64,000 nt of DNA, from the NCBI RefSeq assembly GCF_027744825.2, contig NC_071334.1, positions 5,386,437-5,450,436 on the forward strand, read 5' to 3'. The notes beneath the pieces were generated by a model. The model searched no databases, had not been told where the DNA came from, and saw nothing but the letters and a program-made list of their open reading frames with translations. The position numbers were made by a program, and so were the translations under genes. Below, piece by piece: positions 45,901 to 60,900 of this stretch. Source of the DNA: Synchiropus splendidus (lineage: Eukaryota; Chordata; Actinopteri; Syngnathiformes; Callionymidae). Numbering within the stretch: the stretch's first letter is position 1; every line of letters starts with the position of its first letter.

Positions 45901-48900
45901 CTGGGTTACAGTGAATTTCATGTGGACCTTCAACAAGTGGGCCAAACTCTGCCCAAATCCCTAACAACATGGCGCTGCTTGAAGAGGAACTCTTTCATTC
46001 TTCAAGCCTGAATCCTGCATGACATCAAGACATGGAAGAGACTCCAAATGAAGCACTAACATCCACCCGCTTCCCAATAATTTTTTCATTTGTGTCCGTA
46101 CCAACGTTGCCTCCAGTCATTTCTGTTACTTAGCTTAGCTTAGCCTAGCTTAGCTTAGCTCAGCTCAGGCACAGGAGTCTGGTCACTGGCCACTGTAAGA
46201 ATCCCATTCTGCATTGACTTTAACTGTGAGCTAAACATCGAGCTGCCCACACTAAATGACTTAGCGGAGCAGATTTGGCCCCCAGACCTGGAGTTTGAAC
46301 ACGTTGTTTCATTTCCACCTCCCACCCAACTACTAAGTGGCTGGGCTTCACCCGCTGACAGGAGGGGTCACTGTCCGGTCACATGCCTCAGCAGAATGAG
46401 TGAACCCTCTTGGAGTCAGTCGTCCAGCGAGCACTAGCTCAGTTTAGCAAGTTAGCGAGACCCGCGAGGAGCAACTCAAGTGCTGCATCTTTGTCTCAAT
46501 AAAGGGAGGAAAAAACACGGTTGCAAAGCCACAGGCCACAGGCCTGGTGTGGGAATATTTTAGGCTTCAAACCTGATGCGTGAGGTGAGCACAGCAACCT
46601 GGACAGTTTGACAAACGTGTTCTCAAAAACTGCAACACATGTACGTTCACCTGAACACAACCACCTGAGCGGTTGGACTAAGCTCAGTTCAGGTTTGTTA
46701 ACTGAGGCAGGTTTGTATTTCTTATACTACGACTACTACTAATAATAATCTTATTATTATTGTTCTTTCGGCTTCTAATAATAATAATATAACAACAACA
46801 ACAATAATAATAATAATAAATTTTCAAAGTGTTTCAAAGACATTTCAGCTACATTGGTAAAATATTGATGAAAAATAACAACATTTTACTATGTTATGAC
46901 TAATTTTTTAACGCCTAATTTGGTCTCAAAATAATGTTGACGTTAATATTGTTTATCTGCAATAACTTGTGAGACGACTTATGGTGCAGCTAAAGACGTT
47001 ATTGTGACCGGCCGACCTTCCGCTCCATGGCGGTGCAGCACTGTAGAAGCGGCTGTGTTTAATACCTGGGGATCCACAGAGCCTCATTGACCGGCAGCAC
47101 ACAGACGGCCTGCAGCTGAGGGGGAGTGGACATCACGCTCTCTGATGTCTTCTGCTCACACTGAGCAGATCCTGGCTCCTCCTTGTCCAAGCCACCCTCC
47201 TCCAAGTCTGACGCCGGTGGAGGGCTGGTGCTGATGGACGGTGACGCCGTGTCCATGGTGCAGCTGAAGCCCAGGTCCGACGTCACGGAGCAGTAGTCGG
47301 TCAGTGAGTCCTGGCGCTGGATGATCTGAGTGCCGGCCTCCTTGCTGTGGGTCACGGTGACCTCCCCGGGTATCTGCTCCGGCTCCGCCTCCTGGGGCTC
47401 CGGCGTCACCGAGGGGAGTCCCGTCGGACGCTGCACGGTGAAGACGTCCCGCAGTGGGTTGCTGTCGCCACAGCTGGAAGAGGAAGAGGCTCAACAACAA
47501 ATAAAGCAAATCCATCCATCAGGCACATAATAGAGCGCGAGAGAGAGACACTGTCAATCACGGAGGAGAGGAATCTGTCCTGAAACAAACCTTCACACTT
47601 GCTGCATCAGAAACACTAAACCTCTTCACTCAACATGGGGGATACCACTGGTTTCGCCACCCTGTAAATCATCTGTTTATTGAGGGGCGCAGCTAATGAC
47701 AGCTTGTGTCACCGGCAGCTAAATATTTGGGGCAGACATCCGCCGGGTCGAGGCAGCAAAGCTGCAGGTCACTGCCCTCAGTGTAAACAGTTGGGATGCA
47801 GGCGGCGCAGCGGAGGGCCACACTCACTCACTCACTGTCACCTTTGTTTGTGCAGCTCGGCATCAGTGACCTCGTGGGCTTCACAGACCCGCATCAGGGA
47901 TCCCGCTCTGCCTCCCACTTACTCACCAGCAACGTGGATGCCACTTCAAGAGCGGCCTCTCGGGACCCCTGGCACAGACTTCTCATGAACTTTTATGTTT
48001 CATCCCTGATCCTGAGTTGAGGCAAAGAGGATGTTCAGGTCCAATATTTATGTTTCAGCCAGGGACCTCCTGACCAGAGCAGGGGGACCTGCTTTATGTG
48101 ACTGGCACTGTCCCTGAGAAATGACTCAGTTTAGTCTATACACTACAGATCTATGCTGAGGCATCACTCCTCCATCACTCGTTGTTTGAAACCTGATGCG
48201 CCTCCAACTTGACCACACACCTTCACGACAGGATGATGGTGAGTTCTTTGTCAGACCCGCAACGCCAAAGACCGTATGCACTGCAGAGCTAATGGCTATC
48301 GCGACGTCTCACTTTGTTGACACCCGTGGACCATCAAAGTTTGTTTTGTGGTTTGAAAGTTGGCCAAAAACTGAATGCAGGACCAAAAAAATGTGCTGTG
48401 TTAATGTGTCATCCGGTGTTTGGCGATAGCTGTTAGTGTTAGTGTTTTAGCATGTTAGAGTGGCTCTTCATGTGGGAGTTTTAAAACAAATTTCTGTCTT
48501 CACTGGAACAGACAATAAAGCTTTTTCAACTTTCAAAGAATTTTCTCAAGACTGTGATGAAATCAAACATATTGCCCGCCCCTTTCTGGAGATATTTTTA
48601 AACAAATACATTTTCTGAAATTTGTTTCTGCAGGTAACAAGCCAAAATGAGAAGAGATTTCCTACAGGACTTTGGACTAAGCACAACTGTGCTTTGGTCG
48701 AGGTTCCTTTGTTGGTGAGCCTCGGGATTTTTTCAATGAAGGAAGTGAACTGTGGCTTCAAAACGGTTGAAAAACACAGATTTAATCCTCCCGTGACCAC
48801 CATCATCATCATCATCATTCACTATGGACGTACGTGACATCGACACAGAGCAGCTGAGGTTTCCTCGTGGGAAAGGTCTTGAGCTCACTGTACAGTAGAA

Positions 48901-51900
48901 CCACTTTTGTGTGAGGGGCTGACGACACCTCAGACATTTCGCTGTGTTAGCTGAACACAGAGCTACAACCGAACCTCCAGTCAGACGTCAGCAGACACGA
49001 CACTCAGAGCAGCTCATCACGGAGGTGCTGCCAGAGCAGTAGGGAAGTCCTGCCTTCCACCAGTCTTTTTGGCTTCACACCGATGCCATCACGCCTGAAG
49101 CCGCGGCGGGCCAGTGACGATCGGGTTCATATGAATTTGTCATCTTTGAATATCAGCTCAAGGTGGAAAAATGATCTGAGATTCAACCTTGTGATCTCCA
49201 CATCACTCACCAGTACTGGGCACAGATCTGGTAGGTGGCGGCGTGGTGGAGCAGCAGGGTGTTGCTGCAGTCGTCCAGGGTCCACACCGCCTCCTGTCCC
49301 CACAGGCTGAAGCTGGTTGCCATGGAGACGATTGATGAAGGCGGACTGTACGGCTCAAGCCTTCGCAAGGCCTTCAGACTGACGGAGTCCACCACTAGCA
49401 GGCCAGAACCGTGAGAGAACCAGAGCTGGACAAAGAAGCAGACGGCAACAGGAGGCTCAAACGTGTGTGAGGAATCAACTGGTTTGTTTGAGACTTAAAA
49501 GTAAATTCTATTTTTTAAAAACTAATAGCCAAGATTCACTGCCAATTCTTACAAGTGTATATATGTATAAAGCATAGATTTAATCACGTACATAATTATG
49601 GGTCAAAACTAATAAACTTGTGGATATAAACCTGTCAATTGAGCATTTATTCTGTCATGTGACTTTAATGTTCCAATTTTCACCCCCTCAAAACATTCTC
49701 CCAGTCTTGTGTTTGATGTGGCAAAGTAAAGATCCTAGTTTTGTTGAAAAAAATTAAAATGAATTGGATACCTGCTACCTGTCTCTCTGAAAACTGGTCA
49801 TACTGTTGATGGATGTGGCCGGCTTCATACTGACAGCTAAAAACACCACAGTGCTGAGTGCACTGCTCTTTTGCCTTTACTGAAGTGTGAAGTTTGAACA
49901 GCATAGATAAAAGCACGGCAGAAAACATGGCAAAAATACTGGAATGATTTAACAAACCAAACAAAAATACTGGCTGAACGTTATGTTTGACCGATGATTG
50001 TGAAATGAAAAAGACAATTGGGCATGTCACGCCTAGTGAAGTTGAAGATGTTTGGATCGAACCTGTCAGGTTCTTGGGGAAAAAAAAACAACCTGATACC
50101 AGATCCAGTCATTTATCTATGAGAGCTGGTGACCAGCTTCACTTGCAGGAGGGAAGACAGCTCCTGTGATGCACTGAAGCCACAGAATAGAGCGAGGGAA
50201 CACGGCATTAGGTATGAGTGAGCACTGATACCAGTATCGGTATCAGGACATCTCTACCGATAACCAACCCTAATTTTAATACACAGAGAAGGCATGTTCT
50301 TCGGTTCAATGCCATGTTTCAACTTCATTTGAAAGGGAAACCGGTGAAAGCTGAAGGATCCGTGGCTCACCTGGGATCCGCTGCTGACTAAAACCATACT
50401 CTTCACCGCACAAGGTCGTTGCCTGGGATCGGAGTCCTTGAGGCCGAACACCGTCTTGTTTAGAGTGTGAGAGCACAAGTAGGTGTCGCCCTGCTCAGGA
50501 AGGCCCTCGACCAGGTAGTAGACTGTCACCAGACCGTCGGACATCCCAGCGAAGACTCGGGCCAGGCTCTGAGAGGAAGACACACCCATTCAGAGTGGAA
50601 GCGCTCCTTTCTACACGTCGCTTCTGACTTCCAGCATAAATCGGTCGGCGGCTCTCACAGTCTGGAGACGCAACCTGGCTCTCCATTATAAACAGAAGTA
50701 CACCTCAAACAGGCATCCAGGGTCAGAGGTCAGCGCACAAAGAGCGCTTTCCCACACGGACCGAGTTAAGTGCTCCACTTTCACGGTCAGGTGGGTTTCC
50801 ACAGGGAGGTTTAGGGACAATTACGAGCAGCAGATAAGCCATAAGTGTTGGCACTGACAGCAGCAATAAAGCGGACGACCTCCCTCCAGGCCTGCGGATG
50901 ACCTCACGTCCAGGACCCAGACTGGCCTTTGTGGGAAATACTCCCGGAGGATGGACTAATGAAAGGACACGCTGCAGCAGCCCTGACAGGGATCGAGCTT
51001 GAGTTCCGACACAAGAGGATCAACTGAGTGATCACCGTCGGTTCTGGACTATGGACAAGCGAAGACAACAGAAATACCATCATTAGTCTGCCTGCATGCT
51101 AAGAGTGTTGTAAACAAAGAAGTAAAAGTGGAAGACAAATGTTTGAAATTGTATTCTGCCAACAGCAAATGAAACACAGTGACAGATCAAGAGCCTGCGA
51201 AGGGACATTTAACCAGAAACGTCTGTTCGCGCAGTTGGAGGGAGTAATGGACTTGTTCTGCTGACAATGTGACAGGAATTCTGACACTTTTTGAGAACTT
51301 CTACAACAATAATTGTATTAAATGCTACTCTTATGTAAGTCAACATTTAAGAATGTGACACTCAAAATGAAAGGTCACGCTGAACGTCCATGGTCGCACC
51401 AGACCAGGGTCGAGGAGGGTGGCAGTGGAGATCAGGCACCATGACATGCCACTGAGGTGCGTGATGCGACTGCTCCTTGGCACTTCAGAGTCGAGGAGAA
51501 GACCCATGTCACAGTGAGGAATGAGTTCTGAAGCCGGTGGAGCACAGAGGGCTTTAAAGGGTCCTCAGATTTAAACTGACCCAGAGTGAATGACCTGAGG
51601 TCAGAGAAAAACTAAAACAAAGTACAGCTCGAGTGCAGCCATTATCTGGTGTCAACTTGGCCTCCAGTGTCAGATAACCTTCTGAGTTATCTTCGTCTGG
51701 GCTGGATGTGAAGAACATTTCCACTGAAGGATGACAGACAGATGACTCCTGAAGGCCAGGGCCATCTTGGCGTCATCTGTGATACGAGGTGTTCAACAGC
51801 AGCGTCACTTTTTGGCGTCAGTTTACAGACCAGTGTCCTCTGCTCTTCAGTCAAATCTATACCACCCACGTGATGAAGACTTTTCAGACCTCCAGCCTCT

Positions 51901-54900
51901 CAGCCAGTCAGCTTCGATTCAAATAAAAATGATCTTTCATACGTTCTTTTCATCCTCCCTGGGTTTGTGAGATGTTTGTGGTCAGGTGGTTCTGTTTAAA
52001 CACACACGGGTCTTTTTGTTGACGTTAGAATTCAGTGCGAGTGAGCACTCTATCTTTGTGCGACTCTGTGTACCTGTTCTCCAGCTGGAGCAGCGAGCAG
52101 GCACGTGACCACGGCTGGACTGGAGAGGTGTCTCTGTGGCCGACTGAGGGGACACATGTCCTTCAGAGTGTAGATGAAGACCTCCTGTTCCTGGCAAACA
52201 AACAAGTGCAACGTTGGACTTTCTTGCTGCATTTTTCTAGAGGATGGAAAAAAAACTCAAAATACTAAAATGGCTGACTGAAATGCTACAGCTGGAGGTG
52301 CCTCTTCTGTCCTGCGGTGTGAGCTGATCTGTCTTCTTTGAGTGTAACACAGGCTGCCTGATGTGGTTCCTCAAACTATCCTTCAGCAAGAGGGTTTTGA
52401 GAATCAACGTCTACCAAATAAAGCCAACACTTGTTCTGCTCACCAGACGCAGCAACATCTCAGAGATACATAAAGTGCTTCAGTGGAGCTGGTAGTGTGT
52501 CTGTACCTCGGTGGCGATCCACAATGTGTTGCCCATCTTCATCTGACAGCTGATTTTCCCGCCAGGACACGACACTCTCTTCACCTCCACACAGCCTTTC
52601 TGGACATTGACCACACTGTAGTTCCTGCGTTTGAGCGCACACACACAATCACAGTGACGCTGACCAACAGGAACACTACTCATTTGTTCATTTGTGAAAG
52701 ATTCTTATGGAAGGGAGATGTTTTTTAAAACATTTTGACGCAGAAAAATAACACTGAGACACAACTAAATGTAGCTTCAGAATGTTTAGTGAATCATTTT
52801 GCAACTCACGAGTCTAAAGGTGAAGAATCTTTAATCTGTATATTAAAAACCAAAAGTATTTTCTCTGTACATGATCACGGTAAATGCTAGGAAACGTTTT
52901 TTTAATTTTCACCAGGATGATGTAATGTTAGAAATAGGACAAACAATTTCATACTTTAAGTGTATTTATGGGCGCCCACAAACAATTCAGTGTCACTTTG
53001 TGATCAAAACATTTTGCTCACAAAAGAACACCATCATAAAATACAAAGTGAACTTGGTGCTGTGTTCACCGACACCCTCCTCCTCCTCCTCCAGAAACCT
53101 CAGAATTTCCTTGTGGAGCTCAAATGCTGGTGAAGCAGAGGCATCAGGCCTGGCAATGCAACAGCACAGCAGAACACCCAGCTGCCATCTTCTCACACAG
53201 CGCAGGGAAAGGTCCTGCTCTCTTACAGCTCTGGTCTGATTAAATGACAACACTGATAACAGCAGCCGAAACGGCAGTGAGGTTCGGGTTAATCTGCCCT
53301 GAGGCCAGCATTTATCTATATATGATACATGCAGTGAGAGTGAATATGATGGATGGAGGGGTGGATGGATGGATGGGTGTGTGTGGATGGATGGATGGAT
53401 GGATGGATGGGTGGATGAATGCATGGATGGATGGATGGATGGATGGATGGATGGATGGGTGGATGGGTGGATGGGTGGATGGATGGACGGATGGATGGGT
53501 GGATGATGGATGGATGGATGGATGGATGGGTGGATGGGTGGATGGATGGACGGATGTGTGTGTGTGGATGGATGGATGGACGGATGGATGGACGGACGGA
53601 TGGATGGATGGGTGGATGGATGGATGGATGGATGGGTGGATGGATGGGTGGATGGATGGGTGGATGGATGCATGGATGGATGGGTGGATGGATGCATGGA
53701 TGGGTGGATAGATGGATGGATGGATGGATGGATGGATGGGTGGGTGGATGGATGGATGGGTGGATGGATGGATGGATGGATGGGTGGATGGATGGATGGA
53801 TGGATGGATGATGGATGGGTGGGTGGATGGATGGATGGGTGGATAGATGGATGGATGGATGGATGGATGGGTGGATGATGGATGGGTGGATGGATGGATG
53901 GATGGATGGATGGGTGGATGAATGGATGGATGGGTGTGTGTGTGGATGGATGGATGGATGGGTGGATGGATGGATGGATGGGTGGATGGATGGACGGATG
54001 TGTGTGTGTGTGTGTGGATGGATGGATGGATGGACGGATGGATGGACGGATGGATGGGTGGATGGATGGATGGATGGACGGATGGATGGGTGGATGGATG
54101 GATGGACGGATGGATGGGTGGATGGATGGACGGATGGATGGGTGGATGGATGGATGGATGGATGGATGATGGGTGGATGGATGGATGGATGGATGGATGG
54201 ATGGATGGATGGATGGATGGATGGATGGATGGGTGGATGATGGATGGATGGGTGTGTGTGTGGATGGATTGTGTTTAGTTTCCAGAATGTGGACGACCCT
54301 GGTCTCATAAAAAAACGTGGCAGCTATCTGATCATAAGAAAACTATTGCTACTTCGCAGCAAATTTCTCTTAAAAAATGTAACCCCTATTGTGCCATCGT
54401 CGCATCAGTCAAGCTGCGAACCTGGAGCCTGCTGTAGTCACTACTCTACACAAGGTGATGGAGGACACGTGTCAGTTGATATCCAAGTTTTGGCGTAGAG
54501 TGAGCGGTCGAGGAGATGAGGGCGGGTGCAGTTATGTGTCCTGAGAGAGTGAATCCAAGGCAGAATATTGATGCAGCTACTGTGGAAGGTGCAGGAGAAA
54601 ATACAAGCATGACGCCCAGCCACCACTGTTGTTGCTTGAGTGAGAGTACCTTCATCCGTAAAAGTTGTAAGAGACCATGGCGACACACACATCAGATGAG
54701 TGAATTCACTCCCATCTCTCTCAAACGGTGCTATCAAAGTCGAATGCCTTTGAAACAACTGGCGCCTGAGGGGTTAAGCTGCCCTCGGAGAAGCCACTCG
54801 TCCTTGTTTTTAATCTCAAGTGAGGAGAAGCAGCTGCAGTCTCCTGTGGAAATGTGAGTGGGAGAGGAAGGTCACAATCGGGCGGGGGTTCTTTATCTGT

Positions 54901-57900
54901 CGGCGCAGAAAGAACTGGAGGCCCTGGGCCAGTTCCCAGCTCCTCGGGGCGAGTGGGGGAGGCGAACGAGTTAATGGCAGGAAGAGTGGGGTCATTAACG
55001 CCACCTGTATCAAAGGATGAAAGCGGCTCCACTGTATGTAGATTAACCTGTAATCCACCAGAAGACAATGGAGCGTTCACATCAGACAGCTGGAAGCCAT
55101 TGCCCTCACGTCGTGTGTGTGAGGACGGGGCTCCCCGGGACGCACTGCAGCAGGGCCCAGGTAGGCGCCCTCATTAGAGGAGGTTCCAGACCTGTTGGAC
55201 CGGGCCTTAACTGCACCATCAAATACAGATCCACTCTGAAAACCAGACAGGCCACAGACTTGAAAGGGGTCTGAGGAAAAGTAGGTGCCCCCTCTCTCGG
55301 TTAATGACCAGAGACATGAGGACGGCCTGAAGGGCACTGATGGATGGGAGGCGTCTTTAAACTGTTAAATACGGGCTGCGAGGTTGTGGACAAAAGGTTG
55401 AGCCCTTTTACTTCAGCCACGGGTCAGAGGTAAGGAAGCACAAATATTTGTCGCTGGACCTGAGCAGTTTCTCCGTCCAACACTTTGTCCACATATTTGT
55501 GTTGCTCTGAGGTACATTTCTGCACTTCCCACGTGACAGTTGGAGGGAAGAAGACAGTGAGCCAGGGAATAACAACCATCAGTTTTGTTGAAGCAAAATA
55601 TGCACCAGATTTGTGGGCTCCAACAGTGATTCAGGGTGAATGTGTTGTGTCTCCTGCCAGCAGATAAGCTGAGGTGGAGCCATGAATAGTCATCTGAATC
55701 TATGGAAGAATCTGTGAAGAACTGAGGAGTCTGTCTGGAGCAAGAACACGACTGCCACCCGCTGTTCCGTGTAGCTCACTGCTATCAATGATATTTCAAA
55801 TGCTATAGCGTCAAGTGAGGGATTTGGCTGAGGCCTGCTGCCTGTTACCAACAGCGTTCACCATTATGTGACTGGAATGGACATCACTCAGTCTCAATAG
55901 ATGCTACGGTATCATTGGTAGGTCATTCAGTCTTAAGATAAACATGATGATCTATTATGACTCACTGCAGAGAGACAGACTATGGACTGAGAGGTTCAAG
56001 TCAAACCACACCAAAATGTCTACCGACCTGTCTTGGTCCAGTCCGCTCCAGAACACAGCACTGTAGCCCTGCAGCGGGGACAGAAAGAGCTGCGACTGGG
56101 TGTCACATGGCATCAAATATCGGAGACACGGGAAGCTGGGCTCCATCATCCGCCGTACGCACTGCGCTGCCACGGGCCTCTGTGCAAACACATTCACACA
56201 CACAACGGTCAGGAGAGTCATCGGAACGGGAACAGTGGGGGAGAGTGACGAAACCCTTCAGAGGTCCTGCACACAGAGGACATTGGTCACAGACAGAATC
56301 TATGTATAATGGAAGAGAGGAGGATCATGAAGGTTGAGTGATGGGGGATCAGGAACCGGCAGTGTGGGTAGAGGAGGTATCTCTCTGGGGACATGTTTCG
56401 GTGAAGAGCTCAGCCATTTGCGAGAAGCCAGTCCAGGTGGCATCTTTAGCTGGTTGATCCACTGACATGGTGTTGCTGTGGAAGTGCTCAGTCCGCCACC
56501 CCACCGCTTCCGGACTGGGTGGAAATTGGGCGTAAGACAGGGCTGGTCGTGAGCGGCACCTCACCTTCTCTGGCTTGGTGTCCCAGCACTCCGTCAGTAG
56601 GGTCTGGAGGCTGCAGAACTGAACCTCCTCTGGACTGCCGAGCGGCGGCCGGATGCCTTTGGAGAGCTTCTTGGCGATCTGAAGATGGTGGTGTCCAAGC
56701 ACTGGCCTGCAGCCAGTCAGCAGCTCATACAGAACCATGCCGTAGGAAAACATATCCACCTACAAGAGAGGAGCAGGCCAGAGAGGCGATCTTCATTCAC
56801 TAGCTCAATTATTTGTTTTCTTGTTTATTATCCTTTGTTTTTCACAATGGATTTCTACACGCACTTTCACTTAGACAGTGTCATCTACCTTGAACTCTTC
56901 AGACCATTAGCCCCAACACTACATAAAGAACTATCTCATCTAGACTTTGTGAAATTCCGAGCATTGACCCGACAGACCCTGGCAAATGTATCTTCTCCCT
57001 CACGACCCACGGAGGAGGTGACACTGAAGTCAGGCCCCTGCTGAGAGCCGGACCGACAGACTCCACACAGCGCGCCTCTTATCACCCCCAGCTTATCCAT
57101 CTTGTCCTTGAAACTTATCTGAGGAGCAGAGGAGTGAGAGGATTCCTCTCTGGATGCCAGCAGATAGCAGCAGGTGGGGGGACTTGGTCTTCCAAAAACG
57201 AGCAAGCTATCACAAGCAAAGGCATCACAATCTTGTGATATCTAACTCACGATTGGCAACAGAAAAGAGGCTGGCTGCCAAGCAGAGTGGTCCGGTTTAG
57301 TCACAGCAGAGAGGTGCAGCTAAGCCACGCTAAACTTGGAAAAGGTGCTGCACTTCGGGACAGAATCAAAGATCAACAAATGTTGTCAAGATGCCGTGTT
57401 CTATACTGTCAGGTGATAAATGAAATGCGTATGTTTAGTAAACTAGATGAGTCATTTTGAAGGTGTGGTGAATGTCACACTTGGGTTATAAACGCAAAAC
57501 ATAAAACCATATCTGTATTCATTCATTTTAGAACTTTTCTTTATACAGGGACGTGGCTAATATCTGGGTTTGTCCAGGCTAAAGAGCCTCATGCTGCCAA
57601 AATATTGAGCCCCGTCACATCAAACCCATGACGTCACAGGCATTTTTTGACCTTAAAGTTCTGAAAATGTGCTGTTTCCGCCCACAGAGCTCAACAGATC
57701 TCCTGGAGACGAGAAGCAGCAGCTGAGACCAGCTGTGGTGTCGGAACTTGGGACACATTTTGAGCGCTTTAATGTCAATAAAAGATGTGAGGAGTTGATG
57801 ATTCCAGTTCAGGACATTGAGTCAGTCTCCATGCTGGAGCCCGTTCTCAAGTAGTACTACACTTCAAGTAGTAGTATCATCTCAGAAGTTCAGCCAGAAA

Positions 57901-60900
57901 GAGAGAGCTCATACTGAAGCGCAAAGCTTCCCGAGCCTTGGCTTGGCTCAGCAGTAGAGGAGGATGAACGGAGGCGGGAGATGTCTTTTAGAAAGGCCAG
58001 GCAGAGGCAAGAGCCGCAGCTGGCGGCGGATGCGACCGCCCACCGCTCTCTCGCACTCTTTTACAGTGGTGGGCAGCACCTCCGGAGTCGGACCCTTGAC
58101 TGCTGTCAGGCTGCACAGGGGTGAACTCTGACTGGTCTCGCTACTGACTGTTGGGCATTTAGATGATTTATAATTCAATTTATTTATCAATACTTTTAAT
58201 AATTATAATATAACCATTTTGAAAGTTTTGTAATCATACTATGTCTTCTGTTTCTATAGTGTTCATTCATGTTTAACTTTGGTCTTTAATGTGTGTATGC
58301 TTCCGTCACAACAAAGATTTCCCCATTGTGGGAAGAACATGGCAGTAGACACACAGGAGCTGGAAGAGCGAGAGACCAAGAGGAGCACACAGCTGCCAGT
58401 GACCCCCAAAATCAAAGCTGCACGCCAGCAGGCACGTGTCATGCTCACAATACAATACAGTCTGAAGAGGAAACGAGTCCTGAAAGGTTCACATGATCGA
58501 CTCGTTGGCTTAACTTGGTTTTAAATGACAGATTCATCTTTCATGTTTATCTCAATGATCTTGATCTTTGTTATTCAGTTTACACTTAAATGTGCTTCTG
58601 CTATATGTATATATGTATATATATATATATATATCTTGGTCAGTTCCTCTCGCCTTCTCTTGAACCATTTCTGCCAACGCATTTTTGCACAACACATCAC
58701 ACGCTGTTGTGTCGCTGTTGCACCTTCTTCCTTCTCCCCCTTTAGTGAGTCAACGCACAGAATTACAATTTACAAAAACCTCAAAATGTAAAGTCAGTGA
58801 GGCCCTCTACCATGTGGTTGTGTCTCTGATAATCTCTTCTGTGTTGCGTGAGCAATCCCACTCCCTGACCAGACCCAGGGACCGATGGCCACACAGCAGG
58901 CCAGGTTGACACTAGACATCCAACACTGTGTTTGGAGCGAGAGGAGAAAAAGGCTTTTGGGATTTATGGAGCCTTTTATTAAACAAACCTTCCTAAATCA
59001 TTTTAACAGCCAGTGAACTGAGCAGGACAGGATCCTCAGGATGTGTTGTGCAACTAGCACAGCAGGTCTGTCAGATCTCTCTGCTTCTGCACATAGGAAG
59101 CTACACTAAACATTACTATTTAACATTTCTACCTATTAAACACATTCAGTTCAACAGCTAAGTTCCTCCTACTTACACACTCGAGAAAAACACCATGATA
59201 GAAAATAAATATAAAGCAATCTGAAATGAAAAAAAACAAGTCAATAGTCCAAAAAACTAGACACTAAAATGGGCATCTCTGCTGTCCACTGATTCAAACA
59301 TGTGGTTATAATCAGACGGTGTAGCACCCAGCAGCAGAGAGGAAGTAGTCAGTGGAAGCAATCGAACTGTAAATCCTCCACGGTGACAAAGCAAATAAAT
59401 ACTGCGGCTCTGATGTTCCACTCTCACACGTCGAGGGCAGCTCGGCGCTACCTCACGCTGTGACTTGAATAAACATTTAGTAAGAGTAAAACCCAATGAA
59501 TGCGGAGTGTTTCTAACTTGCCAGCACACACCTTCCCCACGGCGACTATCATCCGAAAATACCTTTTCATCATAGACAATGCCAGGCCGGATCTCAGGGG
59601 CCTGGTATCCTGGGGTGCCTTCCACTCCCAACGCCCCCTCATGGAAGGATTGTCGTGAGATGCCATAGTCTGACAGCTTGATGTTGACCGAGTCCTGCAC
59701 CTGGAAAACAGGGGTCACATTATTAACATTATTATTTATCATACAGCGCTGTAATGTGGCCATAAGAGATGTGCCTCAACTTTCACATCACATTCGACCG
59801 GGACAAATTTGGGCCACAGCCCATGTGAAGGTCCTTGACAATGACCTCCGGAAAAGGACCTTATTTAATCAGCGTCAGCGTTTATCTGTTAGTAAAATAA
59901 CTAAAAAATAGAAGAACATATTTCAATGACATTTCCAGGAAATGTGAAACAAAGAAGAGATGATTCACTTTGGCGGTGTTCTGGATTATCAGCAGGAGCC
60001 GCTAATCGTGAAGATTTGTCACCTTCTGGGGAGCAGAATTTATGCTCAACATTACGTACAGATATGGATCCGGACGGATCCTTCCGTCCGTGCTCTGCCT
60101 TCATTTCCGCTGTACTTCTGCACTCTTACACAAAGCTTACAGATACAGACCAAACGGAGCAGTACCACCTGAAACCATGGGGGGCAGTGTTGCTGTTACT
60201 GCCCGATACGTAGCTCTAATGAGAGACGAAGAAGACATAACAATGGCGGAAACTCTCCGTCCTCCAGTGGCGATATATTTAACAGCCTCACCAACCACCA
60301 CCTCCTACAACACTGCCTCTGTTTCCTCTTTAGTGCAAGAGCTACATGATCAATACTCTTCCACAGTCGCCATGTTGGTTTTGGAGGTTGTAGTTTTGAC
60401 TCTGGGCTGCTCCCCCTGGTGGATATATTGGTGAACAGCTATACCATGGAAGCATGTGGTAACATCTTTTGAAACAGACAAATATAATTTCGTACGTAAA
60501 GGGAGCATAAATGCGCCTCCCATTAGGTCGTATTCCTGTTTCCAAATCCTCGTCCCACCTCATGTTTGTTTATGTGTGTGACTATTTCCCTTCTCTGTAT
60601 ATTTCAGAGTCAGAACACATCTGCCTCCAAGTCAGAGCTTGGAGCACCACTCCTGCTTTAATCTGCCGATCATGCAGTATTGTTCAAGAGTTGTGTCGCA
60701 ACAATTTGGATGAGTTGAGGATGTGGAAAAACCGTCCCATGTGTGACTGTCACTGCGGCTTCAGTGTTGCCATGTTTAAGTGGTTGGACCTCCACTGACC
60801 TCCATAGACCAGACCAGGATGTTGTCCGATTTGAGGTCACAGAAGATGATGCTTTTCTTGTGAAGGTAGGCCAGGCCTGCCGCGATCTGATAAGCAACTC

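Noticed and set aside
52993..53260. Acidic - strand frame ([15 protein letters not shown]) as lrrk1 exon
   Set aside because: The acidic run comes from a CTC/GAG simple repeat. The true preceding exon is 56028-56179 and leaves no gap in the family alignment.
53244..54308. Long open frames made of MDGW (+) or HPSI (-) repeats
   Set aside because: They are translations of the GGAT microsatellite, open in several frames at once, and lie in an lrrk1 intron.
54721..55080. 119-codon - strand open frame in lrrk1 intron H-I as an extra exon
   Set aside because: Exons H and I already join in phase and match the family without an insert. No recognisable similarity.
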